From Polynucleobacter sp. AP-Sving-400A-A2 (GTDB lineage: Bacteria; Pseudomonadota; Gammaproteobacteria; Burkholderiales; Burkholderiaceae): a stretch of DNA of 64,000 bases. The translations under genes and the position numbers were made by a program. Of this stretch, positions 18,248 to 27,460 are shown one piece after another (the first letter of the stretch is position 1; each line of letters starts with the position of its first letter). Below the pieces are notes generated by a model. It saw only the letters and a program-made list of their open reading frames with translations, searched no databases and was not told the DNA's origin. The DNA is taken from positions 1,488,001 through 1,552,000 of the forward strand of contig NZ_CP061312.1 of the NCBI RefSeq assembly GCF_018688155.1, given 5' to 3'.

Positions 18248-19042
18248 ATGCGTCAATATCACAATCTCATGAAGGAAGTCCTTGAAAAGGGCGTCCAAAA
18301 ATCCGATAGAACCGGTACCGGCACTATCTCCATCTTCGGCCATCAGATGCGCTTTAATCTGGCCGAGGGCTTTCCGATGGTGACGACGAAGAAGTTGCAT
18401 CTGAAGTCCATTATTTTGGAATTACTCTGGTTCCTCAAAGGCAGCACCGACAACAACTGGCTTAAAGAGCGTGGTGTTTCCATTTGGAATGAATGGGCAG
18501 CTCCAGACGGCGACCTTGGCCCGATTTACGGCTATCAGTGGCGCTCATGGCCAGCACCGAATGGTGAGCATATTGACCAGATCGCTGAAGTTGTAGAAAC
18601 CCTTAAAAAGAATCCAGACTCTCGTCGTATTATTGTTTCCGCTTGGAACGTGGCAGATATTCCGCGCATGGCTTTGGCGCCTTGCCACGCTTTCTTTCAG
18701 TTTTATGTTGCTGATGGCAAGCTATCTTGCCAACTTTATCAACGTAGTGCGGACATCTTCTTGGGTGTACCCTTCAATATTGCTAGCTATTCTCTACTGA
18801 CTCACATGATGGCGCAGCAGTGCAATTTAGAGGTGGGCGACTTTGTGTGGACTGGTGGCGACTGCCATCTCTATAGCAACCATTTAGAACAAGTTGATGT
18901 TCAACTCTCGAGAGATTTTTTCCCGCTACCTAAGCTCAATATTTTGCGCAAACCAGACTCCATCTTTGATTACGAATTCGAAGATTTTGAAATCGCTGGC
19001 TATGAATCTCATCCCGCCATTAAAGCTCCAGTAGCTGTTTAA
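18248..19042 (+). CDS. thyA: Thymidylate synthase
   Basis: Converts dUMP to dTMP with methylene-tetrahydrofolate, leaving dihydrofolate. The protein is 264 aa, identical in length to E. coli ThyA. The nucleophile is Cys146 in [12 protein letters not shown], and the folate/dUMP site motifs [17 protein letters not shown] and [12 protein letters not shown] are intact. It lies 14 bp upstream of the dihydrofolate reductase gene that recycles its by-product, forming a standard thyA-folA pair. Confidence 0.97.
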   Translation: MRQYHNLMKEVLEKGVQKSDRTGTGTISIFGHQMRFNLAEGFPMVTTKKLHLKSIILELLWFLKGSTDNNWLKERGVSIWNEWAAPDGDLGPIYGYQWRSWPAPNGEHIDQIAEVVETLKKNPDSRRIIVSAWNVADIPRMALAPCHAFFQFYVADGKLSCQLYQRSADIFLGVPFNIASYSLLTHMMAQQCNLEVGDFVWTGGDCHLYSNHLEQVDVQLSRDFFPLPKLNILRKPDSIFDYEFEDFEIAGYESHPAIKAPVAV

Positions 19043-19056
19043 GAAATTAGATCCTC

Positions 19057-19554
19057 ATGACCGTAGCTAAAAACCCTGCCATCTCCATGATTGTTGCCCG
19101 CTCACGTAATTACGTGATTGGTAAAGACAATCAAATGCCTTGGAAGATTTCTGCTGATCTGCAGTTCTTCAAAAAAGTAACAATGGGTCACCCTGTCATC
19201 ATGGGTCGCAAGACTTGGGAGTCTATTGGCCGCCCTCTTCCGGGACGTCGCAATATTGTGGTGAGTCGTAATGCTGATCTCCAGTTGGCTGGTGCGGAAG
19301 TGGTCAACTCCCTTGAAGAAGCACTCGCAACCTTAAATGAATTTCCCCGAGTATTTGTGATTGGTGGAGAGCAACTCTTTACTCAAGCTTTCACCAAAGC
19401 AGATCGCCTTTTCATCACCGAAATTGATATCGATGTAGAGGGTGGCGATACTTTCTTTGAAGTTCCTAATCAATCCGAATGGAAAGAAGTGGAGCGCACC
19501 CCCGCATCTGAAGGTGAAATTACATTTCATTTTATTACGCTTGAGCGTAGATAA
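19057..19554 (+). CDS. folA: Dihydrofolate reductase
   Basis: Reduces dihydrofolate to tetrahydrofolate with NADPH. The 165-aa sequence has VIGKDNQMPWKISADLQFF, with the conserved Trp and active-site Asp, then IMGRKTWESIGRPLPGRRNIVVS and FVIGGEQLFTQAF. Nothing suggests an acquired trimethoprim-resistant type; it looks like the ordinary chromosomal enzyme and is adjacent to thyA. Confidence 0.96.
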   Translation: MTVAKNPAISMIVARSRNYVIGKDNQMPWKISADLQFFKKVTMGHPVIMGRKTWESIGRPLPGRRNIVVSRNADLQLAGAEVVNSLEEALATLNEFPRVFVIGGEQLFTQAFTKADRLFITEIDIDVEGGDTFFEVPNQSEWKEVERTPASEGEITFHFITLERR

Positions 19555-19609
19555 AGATACCGCTTAATCTGTTACCCGTCTTTAAATCAGTTTTCAAAAG
19601 GAAGTATCT

Positions 19610-21310
19610 ATGAAATTTTCATCAAAATTACTTTCCGCCCTATTGATAGTCCAATGTGCGTTTGTTTTCGCAAAAAGCGAGGCAGACATGATTTTTTATG
19701 GTGGCGATATTGTCACGATGAATAAATCACACCCTACTGCAGAGGCTGTAGCGGTTCAAGATGGAAAAATCATCAAGGTTGGCTCTCTAGCTAAGCTCAA
19801 GACTCTGCAAGGACAAGATACAAAGCTGATTAACTTGAATGGGCAAACTTTGATGCCTGGTTTAGTTGAACCACATGTACACATCATAGGCACCGCATTT
19901 TCAGAAGAGATTTTCCTCAATCTCTCCAACTTCACGATGCCCCATGACACATTAAATAGTTTGGTGGCAAAGCTAACTGCCTATAGTAAAAACTTTAAAG
20001 ATGGTGAATGGATTAATGCCTTTGGCGTTGATCCATCTAGAACAGAACCATTTATGTCTGAATTAACCGCGGACATACTAGACAAGGTATCCACCACCAA
20101 GCCTATCTTTGTTATGAATCAAAGTATGCATATTGCTTACGTGAATCATAAGGCTCTAGAAATGGCAGGATTAACTGATTCCAGCCCCGATCCCAAGGGC
20201 GGAAAGTTGCTTAGAGATAGCAAGGGGCGCTTAACTGGTGTAGTTTATGAAGCGCCTGCTTTTTATCTGTTCCTTGATAAGATGCCGCCACCCACTCAAG
20301 AGGTAATTGAACAAGCTGTTGCTAAGGTTGGTCAAAGACTGGTCAGCAAAGGCGTCACTACTTCAGCAGAAATCACTGTAGGCGGTTACCTTGGCGTTGA
20401 TAAGGAATATGCCCTGTTTAATGCAATGACCCAAAGTGGCAAGCTTCCAGTTCGGGTGAGAGGTTATATGTATTCGAATGCATACCCGACCACGAACAAT
20501 AAGTACAAGCCAGGGCAAGGTGATGACACCTTTAAATTAATCGGTGTCAAAATTGTGGCTGATGGCTCCAATCAAGGGCTAACCGGTGCAATGAGTAAGC
20601 CGTACGACTATCCAGCCGGTACAAGCAATAAGGGCACTCTCAACTTTACCGAGCAAGAGCTATATGATCTCGCCAAGCCAAGATTTGATCAGGGCTGGCA
20701 ACTCTCCGTTCACTCAAATGGTGATAGATCAATTGAGCAGACTTTGAATGTTTTTGCAAAGTTAGTTACGAAACCAGCTGATGCTAAAACTAGATTAAGA
20801 ATTGAGCACTTCACTGTACCAACTGAAGCGCAGATTGATAAAGCAGCAAAGCTTGGCGTTGTTCCTGGGTTCACCATTGGACATACTGACTATTGGGGTG
20901 AGGCGTTTCATAATCACCTCATTGGGCCTGAAAGAGCGGATCAAATTGACCCTAGCGCGAGCTTGATTAAAAGGGGTATGCGTTTTGCATATCATAGCGA
21001 CTCACCTGTATCACCAATACATCCACTCAGGTATGCCTCTGAAGGTGCTGCTCGCTTATGGCAAGTCTCACCCCAAAAAGTGCTGAATCCAAGTCAGAAG
21101 ATTTCCATTAATCATGCTTTAAAAGCCATCACAATTGATGCCGCTTATCAGCTGAAAATGGATGACAAGATTGGATCGATTCAGGAAGGCAAATATGCTG
21201 ACTTCGCTATCATGAATCAGAATCCAATGAAAACAGATGCCTACAAAATTCGAGATATTGAAGTGAATGAAACCTGGGTCAATGGAAAACAGGTATTTAA
21301 GAAGCAGTAA
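19610..21310 (+). CDS. Secreted amidohydrolase, YtcJ-like
   Basis: A 566-aa metal-dependent amidohydrolase of the YtcJ-like group. Residues 1-21 form a Sec signal peptide (MKFSSKLLSALLIVQCAFVFA), so it should act in the periplasm. Metal ligands appear in PHVHIIG near residue 87, SVHSNGDR and RIEHFTVP; the C-terminal EGKYADFAIMNQNPM is the usual composite-domain end. Substrate is unknown. A strong ribosome-binding site (AAAGGAAG) precedes the ATG. It stands alone between folA and a bidirectional terminator and looks more AT-rich than its neighbours, which might hint at later acquisition. Confidence 0.85.
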   Translation: MKFSSKLLSALLIVQCAFVFAKSEADMIFYGGDIVTMNKSHPTAEAVAVQDGKIIKVGSLAKLKTLQGQDTKLINLNGQTLMPGLVEPHVHIIGTAFSEEIFLNLSNFTMPHDTLNSLVAKLTAYSKNFKDGEWINAFGVDPSRTEPFMSELTADILDKVSTTKPIFVMNQSMHIAYVNHKALEMAGLTDSSPDPKGGKLLRDSKGRLTGVVYEAPAFYLFLDKMPPPTQEVIEQAVAKVGQRLVSKGVTTSAEITVGGYLGVDKEYALFNAMTQSGKLPVRVRGYMYSNAYPTTNNKYKPGQGDDTFKLIGVKIVADGSNQGLTGAMSKPYDYPAGTSNKGTLNFTEQELYDLAKPRFDQGWQLSVHSNGDRSIEQTLNVFAKLVTKPADAKTRLRIEHFTVPTEAQIDKAAKLGVVPGFTIGHTDYWGEAFHNHLIGPERADQIDPSASLIKRGMRFAYHSDSPVSPIHPLRYASEGAARLWQVSPQKVLNPSQKISINHALKAITIDAAYQLKMDDKIGSIQEGKYADFAIMNQNPMKTDAYKIRDIEVNETWVNGKQVFKKQ

Positions 21311-21336
21311 AAAAATACTTTCATTTACTTTATAAG

Positions 21337-21361
21337 AAAAACCACTCTAGAGTGGTTTTTC
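21337..21361. terminator. Bidirectional terminator between amidohydrolase and DctP genes
   Basis: A perfect inverted repeat, AACCACTCTAGAGTGGTT (21340-21357), is flanked by A-tract and T-tract, so it can end transcription from both sides. It lies exactly between two convergent genes. Confidence 0.85.
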
Positions 21362-21400
21362 TGTATCTGCAGCTAAATTTTTATGCTCACAAATTAGACC

Positions 21401-22483
21401 TTAAAGCTTCTTAGCAAAACTATATTGAGAGAACGCTTGCTCAGCAACATTGAACCACTGCGCTTCCATATTTCTGAATACACGGTAGTCCTCGAAGATT
21501 TTCTTAAATTGGGGATTCTTAGCGGACTCTTCGGCATAAGTTTCTTGGCTTGCCTTAAAGCAGGCATCCATTATGGAGGTATTGAACTTACGCAAGACCG
21601 CGCCATTCTGAATGAGGCGCTGTAATGCTGGTGGATTTAAGGCATCGTATTTAGCGCACATATCTACATGCGCTTCAAAGCAGGCCGCCTCCCATGCTGC
21701 TTGATATGAAGGAGGTAATGAATCCCACTGCTTCTTATTCACCAAGAATGAGAGTCCAGCCGCGCCCTCCCAAAATGCAGGGTAGTAATAGTTTTTCGCA
21801 ACCTTAGCTAAACCCAACTTTTCATCATCATAGGGGCCAACAAATTCTGCAGCATCAATCGTGCCCTTTTCTAATGCTGAGTAAATCTCACCGGCAGGTA
21901 ACTGTTGTGGCACTACACCTAACTTTGCCAGCACTTGCCCTGCAAAACCAGCGATACGGAATTTGAGCCCTTTAAGATCTTCTGGAGATTTAATTTCTTT
22001 ACGAAACCAACCGCCCATCTGGGTACCAGTTTGTCCGCCTAAGAAATTAACAATGTTGTAACTGGCATAGAGCTCGCGCATCAGCTTCATACCGTTGCCA
22101 TGCAACATCCAAGCAGTTTGTTGACGTGCTGTCATACCAAAAGGCGCTGCCGTATCAAAAATAAATGCGCTGTTTTTTCCTAAGTAGTAATAACTGGCGG
22201 TATGGCCACACTCCACTGTGCCGTTTTGAACGGCATCCAATACTTGTAGGGCTGGAACTACTTCACCGGCGGCAAATACTTTGACATTGAACTTACCATC
22301 AGTTGCTTTACGCAAGGCATTGGCAAAGACTTCTGGGGTACCAAATAAAGTATCTAAGGATTTAGGAAAGCTGGAGACCAAACGCCAATTTAAGGTTGGC
22401 AAACTCTGAGCAATTGATGGTGCTGCTAATGCTGCTGCGCCTGCACCGATAGTGGCTTTTTTTAAAAAGGAACGTCTTTGCAT
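21401..22483 (-). CDS. TRAP transporter solute receptor (DctP family), Tat-exported
   Basis: Periplasmic substrate-binding protein of a tripartite ATP-independent periplasmic transporter. The N-terminus MQRRSFLKKATIGAGAAALA is a twin-arginine signal (RRSFLKK). The rest has DctP-family features: VFANALRKATDGKFNVKVFAAGEV and SPEDLKGLKFRIAGFAGQVL, where the arginine contacts an organic acid. The ATG at 22483 is chosen because GGAGGAG lies just before it; the longer TTG-started reading would translate that ribosome-binding site. No dctQ/dctM membrane genes are adjacent, so the partners must be elsewhere. Substrate unknown, probably an organic or keto acid. Confidence 0.88.
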   Translation of the reverse strand: MQRRSFLKKATIGAGAAALAAPSIAQSLPTLNWRLVSSFPKSLDTLFGTPEVFANALRKATDGKFNVKVFAAGEVVPALQVLDAVQNGTVECGHTASYYYLGKNSAFIFDTAAPFGMTARQQTAWMLHGNGMKLMRELYASYNIVNFLGGQTGTQMGGWFRKEIKSPEDLKGLKFRIAGFAGQVLAKLGVVPQQLPAGEIYSALEKGTIDAAEFVGPYDDEKLGLAKVAKNYYYPAFWEGAAGLSFLVNKKQWDSLPPSYQAAWEAACFEAHVDMCAKYDALNPPALQRLIQNGAVLRKFNTSIMDACFKASQETYAEESAKNPQFKKIFEDYRVFRNMEAQWFNVAEQAFSQYSFAKKL

Positions 22484-22547
22484 CGTCTTCTCCTCCAAGA
22501 TAGTTTTTTCTTATTGATGTTCTCTGTACTTTGATGATGTTATTGCT

Positions 22548-23894
22548 TTACTTACCACCAATAGTCATGGATCCAATGAGGATGGAACCTGTTTCTTTGG
22601 TACCCCGAATCAGTGTGTCACTACCAATCATCTCAATATCCATCAACATGTCTCGCAGGTTACCGGCAATCGTAATACCCTCGACCGGATATTGAATCTC
22701 ACCCTTCTCTACCCAGTAGCCAAAGGCGCCGCGCGAGTAATCACCAGTGACGTAGTTCACGCCCTGCCCCATGAGTTCGGTAACTAGCAAGCCTGTGCCC
22801 ATCTCTTTCAGAAGTGCAGGCAATCCGCCCTTTGGCGTCTTGCGACTTTGTAATGTCAGATGATGCGAGCCTCCCGCATTGCCAGTAGTCTTCATACCGA
22901 GCTTTCTGGCGGAATAAGTGGATAAGAAATAGCCTTGCAAAATCCCTTTTTCAACCACGGTTCTCGCCGAGGTCTTCACACCTTCTTCATCAAAAGGTAC
23001 GCTTCCCGTCATTGCCTTGAGGTGAGGGTTTTCAAAGACGCTAATGTGCTTTGGTAGCACTTGCTTGCCCAAGCTATCCAATAGAAAACTAGAGCGTCTA
23101 TATAAAGCACCACCAGATACTGCTTGCACAAAGCCGCCCAGTAGACCTGCTGCTAAGGGGGCTTCAAATATCACTGGGCAACGGCGCGTACTGAGCGACC
23201 TTGCTTTAAGGCGTGAAAGCGCACGCTCTGCTGCATATTTACCAATGGCAGCTGGATCAGCCAACTCCCCAGGAATGCGTGAGCTGGAATACCAATCATC
23301 TCTTTGCATGAGTGACTTTTTACCGCCCTCATTTGCAATTGGTGCACAAGAAATATAGTGGCGTGAGAATGGGTAGCCCCCCATAAATCCGTGGCTGGTC
23401 CCCATCATAAAATGTGCGTGATGTGCTGATACTGAAGCGCCATCACTATTTTGAATTTGCTTACTGACTGCAAAGGCAGCACCCTCAGCAATTCGAGCAA
23501 TATCGATTGCCGTCGCTGAGTCTAAGTCCCATGGATGAAATAAATCGAGATTGAGCGGATGTTTTTCGAGCAGTTCTTTTTCAGCAGGACCAGCGCACAG
23601 ATCTTCGGCCGTATGTTGGGCGATATGGTACGCAGCCTCTACAGTCGCCTTTAAAGAATCCTTGGAGAAATCGCTAGTGCTAGTATTGCCTCGACGATGG
23701 CCTAAAAATACCGTGACGCCAACCTGCTTATCTAGGCTTTGCTCAATTGTCTCGACCTCGCCTTTGCGAACGGTAACGGAGAGACCTTGGCCTTCAGAAA
23801 CTTCAGCTACGGCATCTGAGGCACCGCGTCTTTTGGCTTCTGTGAGCATGAAATCGATGATTTCTTGAAACTGATTTGATGAGTGTGTAAGCAT
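22548..23894 (-). CDS. pmbA: Metalloprotease-like protein PmbA (TldE)
   Basis: PmbA/TldE subunit of the TldD-TldE peptidase involved in microcin maturation and general turnover of unfolded peptides; its partner TldD is not in this window. The 448-aa protein carries family-typical segments AVAEVSEGQGLSVTVRKGEVETIEQS, the middle FEAPLAAGLLGGFVQAVSGGALYR and the C-terminal GVNYVTGDYSRGAFGYWVEKGEIQYPVEGITIAGNL. As expected for PmbA, no HExxxH zinc motif is present. Divergent from mog. Confidence 0.92.
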   Translation of the reverse strand: MLTHSSNQFQEIIDFMLTEAKRRGASDAVAEVSEGQGLSVTVRKGEVETIEQSLDKQVGVTVFLGHRRGNTSTSDFSKDSLKATVEAAYHIAQHTAEDLCAGPAEKELLEKHPLNLDLFHPWDLDSATAIDIARIAEGAAFAVSKQIQNSDGASVSAHHAHFMMGTSHGFMGGYPFSRHYISCAPIANEGGKKSLMQRDDWYSSSRIPGELADPAAIGKYAAERALSRLKARSLSTRRCPVIFEAPLAAGLLGGFVQAVSGGALYRRSSFLLDSLGKQVLPKHISVFENPHLKAMTGSVPFDEEGVKTSARTVVEKGILQGYFLSTYSARKLGMKTTGNAGGSHHLTLQSRKTPKGGLPALLKEMGTGLLVTELMGQGVNYVTGDYSRGAFGYWVEKGEIQYPVEGITIAGNLRDMLMDIEMIGSDTLIRGTKETGSILIGSMTIGGK

Positions 23895-23920
23895 GCCCTA
23901 ATAATAGCTAGAATAGAAAC

Positions 23921-24544
23921 ATGAAGCATACCGAAGCCTGGAAAAGATCCTCCCCCAACGAAATCAAAATCGGCCTAATTTCGATCTCCGATAGAGCGAG
24001 TAAAGGCGTTTATACCGATGAGGGCATCCCTGCCCTGCAATTATGGCTAGAAACCGCTATCAGCGGTCCCTGCGTCTTTCATGAGCGTCTAATTGCGGAT
24101 GAGCGGGAGGTCATCACAGAAACGATAGTGGAGCTATCCGACGATCTCGGCTGTGATTTAGTCCTCACCACAGGCGGTACAGGCCCTTCACGCAGAGATC
24201 TCACCCCTGAGGCCACAATGGACGCTGGAACCCGGGAAATGCCCGGATTTGGCGAGCAAATGCGCCAAATTAGCCTGCGCTTTGTACCTACAGCTATCTT
24301 GTCACGCCAGACCGCAGTTTTACGAGAAATCGAGGGGCACACCACCCTCATCATTAATTTGCCAGGTCAACCTAAATCCATCAAAGAAACTCTTGAAGGC
24401 TTAAAGGACGCCGAGGGCAAATCTATTGTTCCAGGTATCTTTGCTGCCGTACCCTATTGCATCGACCTGATCGGTGGCCCTTATATCGAAACCGATGAGA
24501 CCATCATCAAAGCTTTTAGGCCCAAGAGCGCTATTAAGAAATAA
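23921..24544 (+). CDS. mog: Molybdopterin adenylyltransferase Mog
   Basis: Adenylylates molybdopterin before MoeA inserts molybdenum. The 207-aa protein has the MoaB/Mog fold signatures KIGLISISDRASKGVYTDEGIPAL and VLTTGGTGPSRRDLTPEAT plus a C-terminal LPGQPKSIKETLEG. An NEIKIG start and long C-terminus favour Mog over MoaB. It lies about 8 kb from the moaA-mobA-moeA operon and is convergent with orn. Confidence 0.9.
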   Translation: MKHTEAWKRSSPNEIKIGLISISDRASKGVYTDEGIPALQLWLETAISGPCVFHERLIADEREVITETIVELSDDLGCDLVLTTGGTGPSRRDLTPEATMDAGTREMPGFGEQMRQISLRFVPTAILSRQTAVLREIEGHTTLIINLPGQPKSIKETLEGLKDAEGKSIVPGIFAAVPYCIDLIGGPYIETDETIIKAFRPKSAIKK

Positions 24545-24570
24545 GGTGGGCGATGGTTTTGAATACAGAA

Positions 24571-25158
24571 TTACTCCGGCAAAGGCACGATGAACTTTTC
24601 TCGGTAGTACTTAAGCTCTTCAATAGATTCCTCAATATCGGCCAAGGCGGTATGCGCCTGCTTTTTGGTGAAACCCTTGACCAACTCAGGATGCCAACGC
24701 CTGCAGAGCTCCTTGAGTGTTGAAACGTCAATATTTCGGTAATGAAAGAAGGCCTCTAGTTTTGGCATGTACTTCGCCATAAAGCGTCGATCCTGACCAA
24801 TGGTATTGCCACACATTGGCGCAATACCAGGCTTGATGTATTTTTTCAAAAAGGCAATGCATTCAGCTTCAGCAGTGGCTTCATCCGTGGTTGAGGCCTT
24901 GACCTTGTCAATCAGGCCAGAGCGGCCGTGAGTACCCTTATTCCAGGCATCCATCGCCTCCAATAAGGCGTCTTCCTGGCGGATCACCCAAACAGGGGCG
25001 GTAGCGATAGTGTTGAGGTGCGCATCGGTCACGATCACCGCAATTTCTAAAATACGCTCTTTTTCAGGATCTAGGCCTGACATCTCCATATCTACCCAAA
25101 TCAGGTGCTCATTGGCTGGCGCCACCTTTGGCGCTGGAGTACTTGTTTTTTCACTCAT
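24571..25158 (-). CDS. orn: Oligoribonuclease
   Basis: 3'-5' exonuclease that degrades the shortest RNAs, particularly dinucleotides such as pGpG, the last step of mRNA and cyclic-di-GMP turnover. The DEDDh residues are visible: Asp and Glu in [19 protein letters not shown], Asp in [12 protein letters not shown], and His/Asp in [13 protein letters not shown]. The start at 25158 ([11 protein letters not shown]) is preferred; an ATG four codons upstream at 25170 is also in frame. The start region lies directly beside the divergent Ste24-like protease start at 25174. Confidence 0.95.
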   Translation of the reverse strand: MSEKTSTPAPKVAPANEHLIWVDMEMSGLDPEKERILEIAVIVTDAHLNTIATAPVWVIRQEDALLEAMDAWNKGTHGRSGLIDKVKASTTDEATAEAECIAFLKKYIKPGIAPMCGNTIGQDRRFMAKYMPKLEAFFHYRNIDVSTLKELCRRWHPELVKGFTKKQAHTALADIEESIEELKYYREKFIVPLPE

Positions 25159-25173
25159 ATCTATAATCATCTC

Positions 25174-26424
25174 ATGACATTCACAATTGTTTTTCTAATC
25201 GCCTTCATCGCCAGCTTTGGTCTACGCCACTGGTTATCCCAACGCCAAATTCGGCACGTCGCAATCAACCGCGATATGGTGCCTGCTGAGTTTGTATCCC
25301 AGATCTCTTTGGCCGAACATCAAAAGGCTGCCGACTATACGCTTGCCAAACTGCGCCTAGGTATTTTAGAGAATGGCGTCAGTGCAATTATCCTCATCGG
25401 CTTCACGCTCTTGGGTGGTTTACAGATCTTAAATCTATCGCTTTTGCAACTATTGGGCGAGGGAATTGCTCAGCAAATGGCACTGCTGATATCCATCGTC
25501 TTGATTTCCGGAATTCTCGACCTGCCTTTCTCTTGGTACAAACAGTTTTACCTAGAAGAGCGCTTCGGTTTTAATCGCATGAATGCCAAACTCTTTTTCA
25601 GCGATATGTTTAAGGGCTTGGGTGTTGGTGGCGCAATTGGCGTTCCCCTCCTCTGGGTCATCCTCAGTCTGATGGCTCAAGCAGGTGAATTTTGGTGGCT
25701 GTGGGCTTGGGGCGTGCTCACTGTATTTAGTCTATTAATGCAGTGGATATTTCCGACCTTCATCGCACCGATCTTTAATAAGTTTGAAGCGCTAGAAGAG
25801 GGGCCACTGAAAACCCAAATTGAAGCTTTATTAAGCCGCTGTGATTTTGCTAGCCAAGGTTTATTTGTGATGGATGGTAGTAAGCGCAGTGCGCACGGCA
25901 ATGCATTTTTTGCAGGCATGGGTAAAGCCAAGCGTATTGTCTTTTTTGATACCTTAATTGAGAAACTCAATCCCGGCGAGGTAGAGGCCGTTCTGGCTCA
26001 TGAACTGGGTCACTACAAGTGCAACCATATCCGCAAGCGTTTACTGGTCTCATTCGCGATGAGCTTTCTGACATTTGCACTCTTGGGATGGATCAGCACA
26101 CAGCCATGGTTCTACAGCGATCTGGGGGTAATGCCCAATCTGAACGGCTATAACGGTGGTTTGGCTTTGGCACTTTTCATGCTCATTGCACCAGTATTTA
26201 GCTTCTTCCTAACACCGCTATCTAGCCTGGCATCACGCAAACATGAATATGAGGCAGATGGTTTTGCTGCAGATAAATCTTCTGCAAGCGATTTGATTTC
26301 TGCCCTAGTTAAGCTCTATCAAGATAATGCATCGACCTTAACGCCAGATCCGATCTATACCGCTTTTTATAGCTCGCATCCACCAGCTCCATTGCGCATT
26401 GCTAATCTCAAACGATTTAATTAA
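25174..26424 (+). CDS. M48 family (Ste24/CAAX-prenyl-protease-like) membrane metalloprotease
   Basis: Integral membrane zinc protease. From ATG 25174 ([20 protein letters not shown]) the protein has about 416 aa and several hydrophobic segments, with the zinc site [13 protein letters not shown] (HExxH) and the third ligand in the downstream [16 protein letters not shown]-like residues appear as [14 protein letters not shown]. The extended N-terminal M48 domain is that of Ste24-type proteases rather than the shorter HtpX. Substrates are unknown; a role in membrane protein quality control is inferred. Confidence 0.9.
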   Translation: MTFTIVFLIAFIASFGLRHWLSQRQIRHVAINRDMVPAEFVSQISLAEHQKAADYTLAKLRLGILENGVSAIILIGFTLLGGLQILNLSLLQLLGEGIAQQMALLISIVLISGILDLPFSWYKQFYLEERFGFNRMNAKLFFSDMFKGLGVGGAIGVPLLWVILSLMAQAGEFWWLWAWGVLTVFSLLMQWIFPTFIAPIFNKFEALEEGPLKTQIEALLSRCDFASQGLFVMDGSKRSAHGNAFFAGMGKAKRIVFFDTLIEKLNPGEVEAVLAHELGHYKCNHIRKRLLVSFAMSFLTFALLGWISTQPWFYSDLGVMPNLNGYNGGLALALFMLIAPVFSFFLTPLSSLASRKHEYEADGFAADKSSASDLISALVKLYQDNASTLTPDPIYTAFYSSHPPAPLRIANLKRFN

Positions 26425-26446
26425 GTAATCTGGAATTGTTTATTTA

Positions 26447-27460
26447 ATGGAACAATTTCATGCGCTACTGACTGCCTCCTATGGAAGGCATTATTTAGCG
26501 CAGCGCTTAGTTAAAGACGAGCGTGGAAATGAATCCCCTGCCGGTGAATTACTTCAAGTCAGTACGCCAGCGAAGCAGCACATTGGCGCCGTGGGCGATC
26601 GTATGTTGTTGGAGATGACCTCGGTGGACCAGGCGCGGATTATTCGCATCGAGCCACGAGAAAATTTACTCTATCGATCCGATGCTTTTAAAAGCAAGCT
26701 CATTGCTTCCAATGTCGATCAAATATTGGTCGTGCTAGCTACGCAACCGGCTTTCTCTCCCGATCTATTAGGAAGAGCGGTTGTTGCTGCAGAGACCAAT
26801 CAAATTGGTTTGCATATCTTGCTGAATAAATGTGATCTCAAGGATAACTTGGAACACGCTCGTAAGATCATTGCGCCTTACGCTCGTATGGGCTATCCCG
26901 TCACTGAGGTTTCCGCCAAGTTTGATGAGGCCTCCATCGAAGCATTGCGTCCTGCCATTTGCGGCAAAGTATCTGTGTTCGTTGGTCAATCTGGCATGGG
27001 TAAATCTAGTCTACTCAATGCCTGGGTACCTAATGCAGCAGCGATTACCCAAGAATATTCAGTACGCCTAGATACCGGCAAACACACCACCACCGCTTGC
27101 CGCTACTTTGAGCTACCCGAGGCGTGGGGGCGTGATGCTAGTGGCAAATTAGGCGCTTTAATTGATTCGCCGGGCTTTCAGGAGTTTGGCTTGGCACACA
27201 TGTCAGTGAGCGAGCTAGAGCACGCCTTTAGGGAGTTTCATGATCTGCTAGGCAAGTGTCGCTTTCATAACTGTGCGCACCAATCAGAGCCAGATTGCGC
27301 AATACGAGAAGCTGTCGACAAAAATGAAATTGCGCCTGAGAGACTAGCGCTATTTAGACAGTTGCGTTCCGACTCAAAAACCGCCGATACACAAATTCAG
27401 GGCATTAGCCAAGCCAAAGAGCGATGGTCAGCATTAGCAATAAAGCCATCCAAGCGATAA
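26447..27460 (+). CDS. rsgA: Ribosome small-subunit GTPase RsgA
   Basis: Circularly permuted GTPase that checks late 30S assembly. The 337-aa protein has an OB-fold N-terminus, then GTPase motifs in permuted order: LNKCDL (G4), then the P-loop GQSGMGKSSLLN (G1), HTTT (G2) and DSPGFQEFG (G3). The C-terminal zinc finger is CRFHNCAHQSEPDC. It follows the Ste24-like gene by 22 bp. Its last 56 bp overlap the end of the convergent CobD-like gene, an unusually long tail-to-tail overlap. Confidence 0.95.
   Translation: MEQFHALLTASYGRHYLAQRLVKDERGNESPAGELLQVSTPAKQHIGAVGDRMLLEMTSVDQARIIRIEPRENLLYRSDAFKSKLIASNVDQILVVLATQPAFSPDLLGRAVVAAETNQIGLHILLNKCDLKDNLEHARKIIAPYARMGYPVTEVSAKFDEASIEALRPAICGKVSVFVGQSGMGKSSLLNAWVPNAAAITQEYSVRLDTGKHTTTACRYFELPEAWGRDASGKLGALIDSPGFQEFGLAHMSVSELEHAFREFHDLLGKCRFHNCAHQSEPDCAIREAVDKNEIAPERLALFRQLRSDSKTADTQIQGISQAKERWSALAIKPSKR

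Noticed and set aside
22484..22498. Longer DctP protein starting at TTG 22498
   Set aside because: It would translate the GGAGGAG ribosome-binding sequence that precedes the ATG at 22483, where the Tat signal begins.
25105..25173. Upstream extension of the Ste24-like protease from ATG 25105
   Set aside because: These codons lie within the divergent orn coding region and add a non-conserved segment; ATG 25174 gives a clean membrane helix start.
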